Source of the DNA: Nematopogon swammerdamellus
Lineage: Eukaryota > Arthropoda > Insecta > Lepidoptera > Adelidae
Reading direction: 5' to 3'
Assembly (NCBI GenBank): GCA_946902875.1
Contig: OX336342.1
Location: 16,981,523-17,045,522 of the forward strand
Length of the DNA stretch: 64,000 bases
Below, piece by piece: positions 34,055 to 44,445 of this stretch. The position numbers and the translations under genes were made by a program. Every line of letters starts with the position of its first letter. Position 1 is the first letter of the stretch. The notes below the pieces were generated by a model, which saw only the letters and a program-made list of their open reading frames with translations, ran no database searches and was not told the origin of the DNA.

Positions 34055-34149
34055 AATATAACCGATCACTTGCGGAGAACCGGCCGGTGGCGGCGCGGCG
34101 GGTGGCGGACAGTATCGTAATCAGAGCGCGGCAATAGGCTCATCAGAAG
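34055..34149 (+). other. Candidate unconfirmed exon-like segment in intron 1
   Basis: A GC-rich 95-base segment between AACATTCCAG and GTAAGTTCC. Entered in phase 1 from exon 1, it reads EYNRSLAENRPVAARRVADS and further to a TAG, so inclusion would end the protein early. It could be an alternative terminating (poison) exon, an exon of another transcript, or chance splice signals. Confidence 0.2.
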
Positions 34150-34673
34150 GTAAGTTCCTGTGGGCGCCTTCAGTCAAGTTATTCTTTAGTACGTATACTG
34201 AGTGTTCCAGTTCGACTGGATTCGCTTACCATATGTTCCCTAGTACTTGTATTTTCGAGATACTTCATCGAGATTTTATGCATCAGGAAAGTGTCGACAA
34301 AAACCATGCCTAATATTGAAACTGACCTTTTCATGGCAATTATCTAAAAAAAGGGGTTAAGCGAGTCGAACTCGAGTGGAGAGAGTTCCATACCATTCCG
34401 TTTTCCATGAGAAGGTTTAAGACTTTATCGTTTAGGTTTTCAGCGTACAGGATAAGAGTGGCCCTATAATTCTATCCAAATTTTAGACTTTTTACTAATT
34501 TGTTCCCTAAAATGAACCCCTAAAATTGTAATTAGTTCATTTACGCTATACGTATGTGATTGGGTCATCAATATCTAATTTAAGTACACATGTTCTATCA
34601 CACTAAGCCCGTTTAGCTCTGGTTGTAGTAATGGCGTGTACTGATAAGCGCGCTTGTGTGTGTTGTGTGAGTG

Positions 34674-34982
34674 TGTGGCCGCCATATAATAATTAAAAAA
34701 AAAACATTCTTGTCACACACAGATTAAAAATGGAAGCTTGTAAAAAAATTACACCAAAAATTAAGTAAATAATATAATTCTCACAAATTAAGTATTTTTA
34801 TTCAAGCTCCAAATATAAACATCGGGATCACCAATTTGGAGCTTGAATAAAAATACTTAATTTGTGAGAATTATATTATTTAATTATTTTATTGGTGTCA
34901 TTTTTTTACAAGCTTCCATTTTTAATCTGTGTGTGACAAGAATGTTTTTCTTAATTATTAATATTATTATATAGCGGCCACA
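34674..34982. repeat. Long snap-back palindrome (about 140-base arms, 19-base loop)
   Basis: Left arm 34674-34814 and right arm 34834-34982 are near-perfect complements: TGTGGCCGCCATATAATAAT pairs with a matching stretch before 34982, AAAATGGAAGCTTG with CAAGCTTCCATTTT, and TTCAAGCTCCAAAT with ATTTGGAGCTTGAA. The loop is 34815-34833. Transcribed, it would form a long dsRNA hairpin. No ORF. Confidence 0.85.
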
Positions 34983-34985
34983 ATG

Positions 34986-35029
34986 TTTCCATACAAAACT
35001 AAATAAAATTATTTAGTTTTGTATGGAAA
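34986..35029. repeat. Second perfect palindrome (21-base arms, 2-base spacer)
   Basis: TTTCCATACAAAACTAAATAA (34986-35006) and its complement (35009-35029), beginning four bases after the larger palindrome. Confidence 0.85.
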
Positions 35030-35046
35030 AAAAAGTTCACCGTAGA

Positions 35047-35345
35047 ACAAATTTTTTTTTATATAAACCAGCATGGGTGGCTTTGCCGAGGGACCAATGG
35101 TGCAGTCGACAGAGCCAAAATCACCTCTTCTCGCGAAACCACGCTCAGTTAGGTGTTATGCCAACAGATTTGCGGACTGTTGCTAGGCTGTCTAGCCCGT
35201 TAATACGACGCTTGAAGACACCCAGGTTAAAGGATTCAGGAAATACACTCGCCGGAAGACAGTTCCACACTCTAGCGGTGCGACAAAGAAACGATTTAGA
35301 GAACCGATGGGTTCTCAAAAGCCCAATGTCAACAATAAAAGGGTG
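35047..35345 (-). mobile_element. LINE tail fragment (second tail family)
   Basis: Nearly the same sequence as 21960-22255 (AACCAGCATGGGTGGCT, GAAGACACCCAGGTTAAAGG, GGGTTCTCAAAAGCCCAATG), with poly(T) at 35050-35060. Ends abruptly after AGGGTGCTGA. Confidence 0.7.
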
Positions 35346-37049
35346 CTGAAAAAAATGCCATGTATCTTTTTTGCTCCAAATAGGCTCAGGAGTACCTGGT
35401 TTGCTTTATGACCTATAGTCATCAAACACCCTGTATATATACATTATAATAACCATTTATATACATTATAATAATCCAAAAACATTATAATAACCATTTT
35501 TGTGGCTTATGTATGAGCTGAGGAATCGAGCGATGCTGATATTATGTGGTCGATCTGGGACAACCTGTTCAGTTCAGCCCTCCATATCAGGTAAGTATTT
35601 CAGGAGCAAAATTTATAATCTTGCCCTAGTCGCCTATGAGCCAAGTTACGCCCCTCGTGGTGGCAGCGGGGCCGTGGGGCGGCATGAGTGTGGCCTGGCC
35701 ACGTGACGTGAGACATGTCCCATTATCCGCTTCCCGTCGCCAACATGTAAATAATTAATTGATATTGGCCAAATTCGATTTAAATAAAGCAGCAATCTCG
35801 GGTGTAGGCGGAGCATCGATTTAATGAGAGCTTTAGTGCAGTGTGTGCGCGGTCAATATGTAAAGGTATAATATTATGTATAAGTATATTAGCAGGGATA
35901 TTAATGAAATCTCTTGAACTTATGCGAATTCATTTGAGGCTAGTTTGAAATGCTCTGTAGCTGTAGCTTCGCGGAAAAATATCCTATAACCATTCTTGCC
36001 TGTATATATTACGGGCATATTTACGGTGGCCGCGAATACCGTATCGGCCGGCTAGGTGCACCTTCACATTATGTTTGAAGGATCCCAGATACATTAGAGG
36101 AAAGGATACAGGTGGGAGTGGGAGTGCATTCCACATAAATACACATTTTCCGCGTTATTATAAGATTGTGTGACTCGTAATTTCATATTGGGACAGAGAC
36201 AATCATTATTAATTAAGTAGGTATTAATTACTAACTAGCTGAATGAAAACCCTTATATTGCAACTACGTAGGTATGTATATCGTTACACATGCAATAATA
36301 ACTGTTCCCTTTGATTCGCTTCGAGTCATATAATATTCTTTAACCATCCATAGATGTGACAGAAAACTCAGTGTGAGCTAGCTCCATTATGTTTGGTGAG
36401 CTCTGTGTGAATTGATTGAGTAATTCTCGACTTATAAACGGACATAGAAATGGCGATGACGCATCAGTCGTTACTTCACTTACACACAGTCGTTTTTAGT
36501 TTTATTTTTAAGGATTAAAATCTTCCCGTAGAAGTTGGATTCATACTGTTTGAAAATAAAAATCTATATTGTATTAATTCGTGAACTGTACCGTTTTTGA
36601 GAAGCGTTTTCAAAGTTATGCCAGGTGCAATCAATACAAATACATTTTCGAGACTTCTAGCTTCTATAGCATTAAAATTAATGAGAAATGAAACTCCGCC
36701 GTCGGGGACGAAAGTTTAAATTGAACAATCGGAAACATAAATCATAGAGTAAAAGTTTGAAACAAAGCTACGGCTATTTCGCTTTTAATCCGGCCTTTGT
36801 TTGCAGAAGTTATGCAAATAGACAACCAAGCGCCATCTATCCGCGGCGATTTGTAGCCGCGCGGCTGCAGCTCTTGCCTTGCGCGCAGGTCCGAGAGTTT
36901 CAAATATAGAAATAGAGCGCAAGTATGAGTCGGTAAACTGTAGACACGCCTATCGGTGATACAATATGTCACACCGGTCACTCTAAAGAAATGAATTCAT
37001 ACACACCTAGAGAAATTAAAATATTTATTAAGCAGACTAGTTTTAAAAG

Positions 37050-37447
37050 CACCGGGTGGCCGAGTGGTTTGGGCATTGGCTTCTCATGCGAGAGGTTCGC
37101 GGTTCGAATCCGTTCGGCGTGTACCAAAGAGTTTTTTCTGACGAAAAAATTTACTTGCATACCTACACCTGCTGCTTCACCGTTCGGAACCGGTGTAAAA
37201 CTGTAGGTCCCTTCCCTTGCCCCTTACTAGGTGGTAGGCTCAAGTTGTAGCCGACTGGGTTCGTACCACCGTACTGGTTGTAGATGCCCGCATAGCAGCC
37301 TCGGTTGTGTTCTCCTCTAGTCTAGTATAGCCAGAAATCCAGGGAAGTCTCCGGTATGACACCTACCTTCTCGGAGGTGATATTGGCTGGTCGGAGCATG
37401 CGCTTTGGCCCCTCCGACTCAGCCACACATACCGGATTACATAAAAA
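37050..37447 (+). mobile_element. SINE type A, full length, tRNA-derived head
   Basis: The head has Pol III boxes: A box GTGGCCGAGTGG (37063-37074) and B box GGTTCGAATCC (about 37100-37110). The anticodon arm does not fold as a tRNA (TTCTC and GAGAG pair around ATGC), so it is not a tRNA gene. The body runs through CCTTACTAGGTGGTAGGCTC, AGTATAGCCAGAAATCCAGG and CTTCTCGGAGGTGATATTGG to an A-tail at 37442. Its body is a diverged relative of the type B SINE body. Confidence 0.8.
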
Positions 37448-38075
37448 AAGACTAGCAAATAAATTAGCTATTTACTCTTAAAATAAACTTTATCATACTT
37501 CTTTTGGCCTGGCCGCTGTGGGAGAACTCCTCGGTGGAGGGCGCTACAAGTTTCAAGCTTCCCGTACTCGGTATTAAAACAGGCGGCAGCGGCAATGCTG
37601 CCAGTGGTTAGGTACTCATATTTCAATGTTACCAAAACATATATTTTTTTAATCATATTTGTTAAGAATACAGAGAGAGTGCTATGGCCAAATGCCTTTT
37701 CAAAGCTGCCCGTTACAATTATTTCTTTTTGTGATAAACCCAACCTGCACACATTGTCGCTCGTTTGCGTTAGCAGTTGTGTAGAAACCGACAGATTCCT
37801 ATTAGTATTAGTACCAGTCCTGAACTGAACTTATTGTGAAAATTTTATGTTAGGTTCGAATTCATTGACCGAACTCATTGTTTCTTTTAGTATTCGATTG
37901 GTCGTAAGTCGTAGTTCATTGTATGTTATACCTAGTGTACGCAGTGAGAATTAAAAATACAATAAATTGTAATTACATAACTTTTTATTGTACGTAGGTA
38001 TTTGTTTGAATATTTGGCAATTGGATCCAACGCATAGTATTTTTCTAAATAAAAATTGATATCAACATATTCTTA

Positions 38076-38242
38076 TCTACACTAATATTATAAAGATGTC
38101 AAGTTTGTAAGTTTGTACGTTTGTAGTAGGTACCTAATCTCCGAAAATACTTATCCAATTTTAAAAATTCTTTAACCAATATTTAGAATGGACCTTCAGG
38201 ATTGACATAGGCTATGAGAGCGAAACCGCGGGCAAAAGCTAG
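38076..38242 (+). mobile_element. Very short non-autonomous Helitron, complete
   Basis: 167 bases: A, TCTACACTAATATTATAAAG, a (AAGTTTGT)n-like stretch, and 3' GCGAAACCGCGGGCAAAAG CTAG, then T. A GC-rich segment (about 38308-38375) follows just outside. Confidence 0.8.
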
Positions 38243-38567
38243 TAAAGTATAATTTTCAAACTGTTTCTTTAAATTTGCTGGCTTGTATTCCCTCTATTCC
38301 TTCTATAAAACTCTGCGCCTCGCCGCTCCGCTCCGCGCCGCGCCGGCCGTTCCAACTCCACAAGGAGCGGAGAACAGAATGCAGGAGGAATTTATAATGC
38401 AGGGTATAAGTAGAAGATAAATTATTCCAATCCTAGGTCAGAGTCGATCAATAAGGATTTCAGTAATACGAACTTACGTAATTTAATCTCGAAATTGTAT
38501 CTTATTCCCACGATAAAGAAAATTTCTTCGTTTTATGACAAAGGTTCTAAATGATATTTAAGGACAA

Positions 38568-38937
38568 ACGTTTTTTTTTTATGGAAACTGACACGGTTGG
38601 CTACATCACCTACAACATCCGTGATGTTAGCCCATAACACTGGGTGAACTATTTAGGTGCCATGTCAGTGCTTCCCTTCGGTCGTGCCGGCTACACTGAA
38701 CTGGACGGAAAACACGAACTATTTACATAGCCGTTTCGACCGACGTTTCATTCAGTGCGGTGGTATCAACCCGGGCGGGTTGAACCCTACCACCTAGTAA
38801 GGTAAGAAGGGAAGGGACCTACAATTTTACGGGGAACCCGAACCACGGTCAGCCTCTAACGGTCGAACGGTCACCCATCCAAGTACTGACCGGCAGCGAC
38901 AGTCGACTGTCTGTACCACTGAGCTATCGAGGCTGAT
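38568..38937 (-). mobile_element. SINE type B with tRNA/5S chimeric head
   Basis: Minus-strand copy. The head on the right keeps GCCTCGATAGCTCAGTGG (a near-consensus tRNA A box) and GTCAGTACTTGGATGGGTGA (5S box C), with part of the 5S A-box region deleted. Poly(T) at 38571-38580. Confidence 0.8.
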
Positions 38938-39529
38938 TGTACGTACGTACAACATTCGGACGGGTATTTCATTTTTTTTTATGGAATTTGGCGAATCTAA
39001 AGTTCTTACCTACAAAGCTTTAATGCATTTCAGCTCAATTTTCTCCTATGAAGTGTGTGTGTAACGTTCTTGTCATTAAGGAGGAATACAAATAAATGAA
39101 AAAAATATTAATAAAAAGATGTTCGAAACGTAGACGGAGAAAAAAATTATTATTATTTTTATTATAGAAGGTTCGCAAAAATAAAATACTGTAAATAAAT
39201 GTAAATACTGTAAATATCATAAAAAATACCTTATTAGACAATGACATTTTGTTTGGGAGTGAAGTATCTGTTCTAACGTAGTAACTAAAATCTCATCTGT
39301 GGTAGGTTACCTACATATTTGTAGTGCATAATGTAGCATAAGAAAATAATTTTTTTTTATATTAAAGTTCAGACTAGTTGTATATCCGCTCGCGTTAAGA
39401 TCATCGTCCATATCATCGATATATGTCAGACTGTATGGATGAAACCCGCATCTAAATCGGTTGAGCCGTTTTCAAATAATAAAAGTACCATAGAACGTAA
39501 AATAATTAACGTTTTATTTTTGCTTTCAG

Positions 39530-39583
39530 GTGTGTCGGATCTGAGCAGTAGCTTTAGCGAGAAGACAAGCCTAATTCCAGGAG
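39530..39583 (+). CDS. Coding exon 2: 54-base microexon (Ser-rich linker)
   Basis: A 54-base exon between TTGCTTTCAG and GTAAGTC. Joined to exon 1 it reads GVSDLSSSFSEKTSLIPG, a Ser-rich hydrophilic linker between signal peptide and Ig domain. It starts and ends in phase 1 and its length is divisible by three, so skipping it keeps the frame and places a Glu codon straight after the ALSA cleavage site. That makes it a good candidate for alternative splicing (inference). It sits about 25.1 kb from exon 1 and 22.3 kb from exon 3. No repeat family overlaps it. Confidence 0.7.
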
Positions 39584-40098
39584 GTAAGTCTACTTTCGCC
39601 ATGGATATAAGAAACGGTCCCAGTATCATTTCGCTAACTTTTTTGTTTGTTCCTTTACAGCATTAAACTTTTACCAACGAACTTACGGTGAACTTGATAT
39701 TTGGTAGAGAAATTATTTATCTTTGCCAGCTTTTCCCCGCAGTTTCCCTTTTATCTTGAGAATTCCATAAGTAAACTGAAAGGAACGCTTATAATTTCGT
39801 CGTTTCTTGTTTACGAAGGCCGGTTCAGACTTCAGACACAGTACTCAGACAAAAATAAAAAATATTTAAGTATAAATACTTTTAGGAAACTAATTTTGTT
39901 TTCGGTGTTTTTATTACGGTCGCCAACAGCTGTACATCTCAAGACTTACACACGAATAATTCTAAAAAAAATTATACCCGAGTGCACAACCAATTAAAGG
40001 CCAGCGTGCGTTTCATAATGCTATCAAATATTTTTTCATCGAACCCCCTTGAGGGGCTCAAGTCGCACTCGATCCGTGAATACAACTTTATTAAAATA

Positions 40099-40479
40099 CT
40101 AGCTTTTGCCTGCGGCTTCGCTCGCGTGCAATTCGTATTTAAGAAGAAGAAAGTAAGTAAGCCCGCTACCGTACCTTTCTTTCGGCGAGCGGAACAATTC
40201 GGTTTGTATGAGAGCCACATCTTAGCGTAACCGGAACTGAATTGTATTTAGCCTATCCTGTGTCCCGTATAGTTAAGTATATGCTTGTAATAAGTTTCAT
40301 AGAATTCGGATGATCGGTTTAAGAGTTATAGAGGAACATACATACAGAAAAGATTTCTAAAAATCTTCAATTTAGTCATAGATAGTCATACATAAATAGT
40401 CTACAAACGCAGTCTCTCATAAAACAAAGTAACTTACTCCATGACCGTCCCTTACAGATTTATTATTAGTACTTATTGA
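40099..40479 (-). mobile_element. Short non-autonomous Helitron, complete
   Basis: 381 bases. Minus sense: A, TCAATAAGTACTAATAATAA at 40479, internal CATCCGAATTCTATGAAAC and GGTTACGCTAAGATGTGGCT, 3' hairpin CGAAGCCGCAGGCAAAAG CTAG at 40099, then T. Same family as 23262 without the minisatellite arms. Confidence 0.8.
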
Positions 40480-40539
40480 TTGAAATGTTATCTTGATTTT
40501 TCATTGATTTGGTTTTCTGTTTTTTTTTTTTCATTTTTA

Positions 40540-40745
40540 TTTTATAAACAGAGGCACGTTCGCAAGTTGATGTAGAAGCCACAGCCAATAACACCACTCC
40601 TCCCTCGCAAAAACCACATGCAAGAAGCACCATGCCAGTTACAAGGCGGACAAAAAGGTCGCCTAACTTATTGATAGCCTATTTGAAGATCCCCAGGTTA
40701 TAGGTAGGTAGGATAGGAAACACGCTCACTGATTCATTATTAACC
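40540..40745 (-). mobile_element. LINE tail fragment, related family
   Basis: T-rich left end, then AGCCAATAACACCACTCCTC, CATGCCAGTTACAAGGCGGA and AGATCCCCAGGTTATAGG. Decayed. Confidence 0.5.
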
Positions 40746-40854
40746 ATCGATGTTATTAACATTTTATTCGTTTCTTTTCGAAATATTGTAAGGACTTGTG
40801 TTTGTAATATTATTTTTTGGGACATGTTGTCTTACATACTATAGAGATAATGAA

Positions 40855-41217
40855 AAATAAAAAATCTGTCAAGTGCGAGTTTTACTCGCGCACGGAGGTT
40901 TCCGTATCTATCCGCTATCAATTATATCCGCCTGTCTTTTGTCTTTCAATATTGCAATGTATAAAAGCCTGTGGGGCCATCTATTATTCAGTAACTTGAC
41001 TAATTGCACGTTTGTTGTATGGGAGCCCCCCTTAATTTTTAACATTTAATTTTTTTTTATTATTTTTTGTTATATCCGCCATATTCTGTGAAAATTTCAA
41101 CGGGCTACCTATTACGGTTCAAGAGATACAGCCCTCGGACAGACGGACGGACGGACAGACAGACGGCGGAGGTTTAGTAATAGGCTTCCGTACGGGATAC
41201 GGAAACCTAAAAATCGC
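40855..41217 (+). mobile_element. Microsatellite-bearing element, short full copy
   Basis: TGTCAAGTGCGAGTTTTACT, CGCGCACGGAGGTTTCCGTA at the head; GGACGGACGGACAGACAGAC and TTCCGTACGGGATACGGAAA at the end. Confidence 0.6.
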
Positions 41218-41844
41218 GAATACCAGAATATCATACATCATTCAATGGCTGAGTAGCAGCACACGATATGGTGCATTTAAATGTTACATAAACTCGCGCA
41301 ATTCCCCTTTGACTACAGTCTTAATAATAAAAAGATATGTTAAAATCACAGTGCTAAGACCGAAAACCTAACTAAAGCCAAGAATATTCTGTAAAGTGAC
41401 AAGTCTGTGTACTTGTTCACAAAGGATGGGCAACGTGCAAAATTCCAAGCATCTGTTTGAGGTTTTCTTTGGGTGGAGTTTAGGAGTTAGTGAGAAAAGT
41501 TTTCGCACTTGGTCTTCAGAAGATTTCCGAGTAATTCTTGGAGCGTATATAAAGTTTTGTATCGGCTCCTTCCAAATTCCGAATACCTGATTTAACCTCC
41601 CGTCCTTTTCTCTCCTCTCCGCAGCCTCCCCTTTTGATTTGGCCGCCCCTCGGATCGTAGTGTAATTTCATTTGGCGGCGAGAGCTGCCCGATTCGACTT
41701 CCACTCACTGCGTTAAATTAAAGGCGACGACGACATTTCGGCGCGGTCTCACTGTGTCGGTTGTTCGTGTTGATGTCAATCTTGGTGTAAGTTAAATTAA
41801 CTTATACGTACATTATATCATCAAATAATTCAATTTATCAATTG

Positions 41845-42238
41845 TCAGCCTCGGTGGCTGATTGGTGCGGTCGGTCGATTGTTGTTAAGCAACGCTGAGC
41901 GCGGTCAGTACTTGGATGGGTGACCGCTCGATCGTTGTAGGCTGAGCGTGGTTCGGATTCCACGTTAAACTGTAGGCGGCCTACAGTTGGCCCCTACCCT
42001 TCTTACCTTACTAGGCGGTAGGGTTTATCCCGGCAGGGTACCACTGAGCGAAACGTGCGTCGGTCGAAACGGTTGTGTAAATAGTTCGTGTTTTCCGTCC
42101 AGTTCAGTGTAGCCGAAATGAAATGAAGAAAAGTACTGACATGGCACCTAGTTCACCCGGTGTTATGGGCTGTCATCACTGATGTTGTAGGTGATGTAGC
42201 CAACCGTGTCAGTTTCCATAAAAAAACAATAAAAAAAT
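41845..42238 (+). mobile_element. SINE type B, full length, tRNA/5S rRNA chimeric head
   Basis: Head: GCCTCGGTGGCTGATTGG (tRNA A-box-like), then GTTAAGCAACGCTGAGCGCG and GTCAGTACTTGGATGGGTGA, which are the internal promoter region of 5S rRNA (box A, intermediate element, box C), then GTTGTAGGCT like the 5S 3' end and GTGGTTCGGATTCCACG (tRNA B-box-like). Body: CCTTACTAGGCGGTAGGG, CCGTCCAGTTCAGTGTAGCC, TTCACCCGGTGTTATGGGC and CAACCGTGTCAGTTTCCATA, followed by A-tail. Confidence 0.8.
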
Positions 42239-42454
42239 AAAATTAACATTTCTATATATTTTCATTCTTTTTTCTATAATAAATTATATATATAAAAAAA
42301 AATACCAATACTTAGATACGATACCTATATTAGCTTACAATTTACTGTTTGAAATACTAGTACCTATCTACATAATGGATTTTTAAATGTTTTAATTAAA
42401 AAAAAAAAACTCAATTATAATAAAAAGTTGTTTCAACTTTATAGGAATACAAGC

Positions 42455-42715
42455 TGTGCCCGCGGCTTCGCCCGCTCTCATATTTCACTTCACTGCTAAC
42501 CTCATAAGCCATTTAGCGTGATAGTAAGTAGCCTATAGTAGATGGGAAGAATCAAGCTATCCGTAGAATTTTTTTTTATTAAAATCGGTCCAGTGGTTCT
42601 CGAGTTATAAGCGGACAGACAGACATACACGCAGACACTCAGACACTCAGACACTCAGACACTCAGACACTCAGACAGAAAGCAGACGTTGGATTTTATT
42701 ATAGGTAAGGATATT
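42455..42715 (-). mobile_element. Decayed Helitron-like element with CAGACACT microsatellite
   Basis: GTGCCCGCGGCTTCGCCCGC at left, GGTCCAGTGGTTCTCGAGTT in the middle, five CAGACACT units (42632-42675), GGATTTTATTATAGGTAAGG at right. A common lepidopteran dispersed repeat; class uncertain. Confidence 0.5.
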
Positions 42716-44336
42716 ATGTACCTACCTAAATAGGTATTCCTATATTCTTTATAACAATAAAAATACGTAAGAAATGAAGAATGAAACGCGTAGGTAGCCC
42801 GCACGTCACATGGCTACCAACTTTAGCAATTTTACCACGCTGTGGTGTGGCTCTGAATTTCAACTGATCACTTGACCTTTCATCACGCAGATTGGAAAAT
42901 TTGCTTCAGGCTCAACTTTCTTATATTCTCTCCATTTCGGCCAGACGAAGTTCATGTGCTAATTTGGCTCAAACTTAAATTCAATATAACTTTATCGCAA
43001 TATTCCAAGCTTAATAAGAAACTCGCCGCCGGATCGGTAAAGTTGTTCGGAGTAACCTCATCCTGTTTCCGGTATCTGTGAACAAACAAGAATTATTGTG
43101 GGATTAATTTTGGGAATTTATTTGAAATGTACTTACCTACCTAAAAAAAAGTGCTTGTTCCAAAATAATTATGGTACTTTTTGCAAAATATATTGTAAAA
43201 TGCATAGTGCACACAGGCATATATGTTCTAAAATGACAATCCTTGGAAATGCCAAAATATTTGGGCAGGTTTCTCATGATAGGTACACCCCGAGAGGGTG
43301 AAAACTTATTTAATTATGTGACTAGACTAGCAATATTCCACTTGTGCCCACAATTTGCAACTGATATTTCTTCAGATGACTTCTCATCTCAAAGACCTCG
43401 CCAAAGGACAATGCTAAAAAATTTTGTTAATTCCAAAAATAAAGAGAAGTATTTCTCGTAGCAAATTGATGGTTTTTCTAGAAATAAACCGACGTTCTAC
43501 TCCACAATGGGAATCCTCAATAGCCCAGATATGAAGCGGAAAGATGCCAGATGAAGATTCCAAGCGCTTTGAACGGTGGAATACGAGGTGACAATTTTCT
43601 TAGAATGAAACATTAAAAGGTTTTATTTTGTATTTTACTGATCTGTAAAGAAAACCAAAACACATAATTTAAATACCAAGGAGTGGTGGAATTGCAAGCT
43701 GAGTGCACCCAACGTCATAGAAAGCGTTAGCGCCAACATTATTTGGGAACTACCTATACATACAGATGATTATGCTCTATACAATAATAGATCAGATATC
43801 ACATGTGCTAACAAAATTAACTTGACGTCACAGTACCATCAGAGTACAATATAAAGAAGAAGGAAACCGACAAACTAAAAGCGCGCTGAAAATATAGGAT
43901 AGAAGACCTAGAAAATAAGAGATAGGAGATCTAGAAATATAAGGACACGAGACCGGCGGCACTGTGATGCCGAGAAGTCCAAAACGGTGGATGAAGAGAA
44001 TGTATAATATGAATTCAAGGTTTTTTTTATTACTTTTCTAGTTAATAAGTACACGTAAGACATTTGACTATTTGATCTTATTTCCTAAATCTTTGCAATT
44101 ATAAAAAATCTAAACCATTATTTGTCGTAGTCCGGTTTTAAATTCATCCTAGCCCAATTTTATGAATGAACAAAATCCAGCTGACTTTACCTGTCTTTCT
44201 ATAGACTGTTATTAGTAAATCGTTATCTATTCCATTTACTAACCTGAAACTTCACATGGAACTAGTTGAAGCTTAATTTCATGCAAGTAAAAGTATAGAA
44301 ACAATATTAATTGAAGAATGAACGACATCTATGTCC

Positions 44337-44445
44337 TATTCATTTTTAAGTTTCCGGATTAACAGTAGGTTTAAACTTAGTCTAGTTTAGTCGACTTATG
44401 TAAGTCTTTAAACCTACTGTTAATCCGGAAACTTAAAAATGAATA
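44337..44445. repeat. Perfect 39-base inverted repeat, 31-base loop
   Basis: Arms 44337-44375 and 44407-44445 match without a mismatch; inner ends GTAGGTTTAAA/TTTAAACCTAC. Loop CTTAGTCTAGTTTAGTCGAC and 11 more bases. No flanking TSD is obvious. A perfect stem implies recent origin or selection. Confidence 0.9.

Larger units (their letters stand above)
14387..39529 (+). other. Intron 1 of the Ig-domain gene (about 25.1 kb)
   Basis: Begins GTAAGT and ends TTTCAG. It is filled by repeats listed separately. Stretches where I see no recognisable element or gene: 15890-16430, 16860-17720, 18320-19130, 22430-23255, 25310-25970, 32260-32730, 33835-34670, 35480-36990 and 37450-38070. These are AT-rich and look like ordinary intronic DNA or decayed repeats. 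Confidence 0.65.

Noticed and set aside
37054..37130. tRNA gene (A box, B box, CAT in the anticodon position)
   Set aside because: The anticodon arm forms a different hairpin (TTCTC-ATGC-GAGAG), the acceptor stem does not close, and the SINE body and A-tail follow directly. It is a tRNA-derived SINE head.
41886..41935. 5S rRNA gene
   Set aside because: Only the internal promoter region and a bit of the 3' end are present, inside a repeat with poly(A). It is a SINE head, not a full 5S gene.
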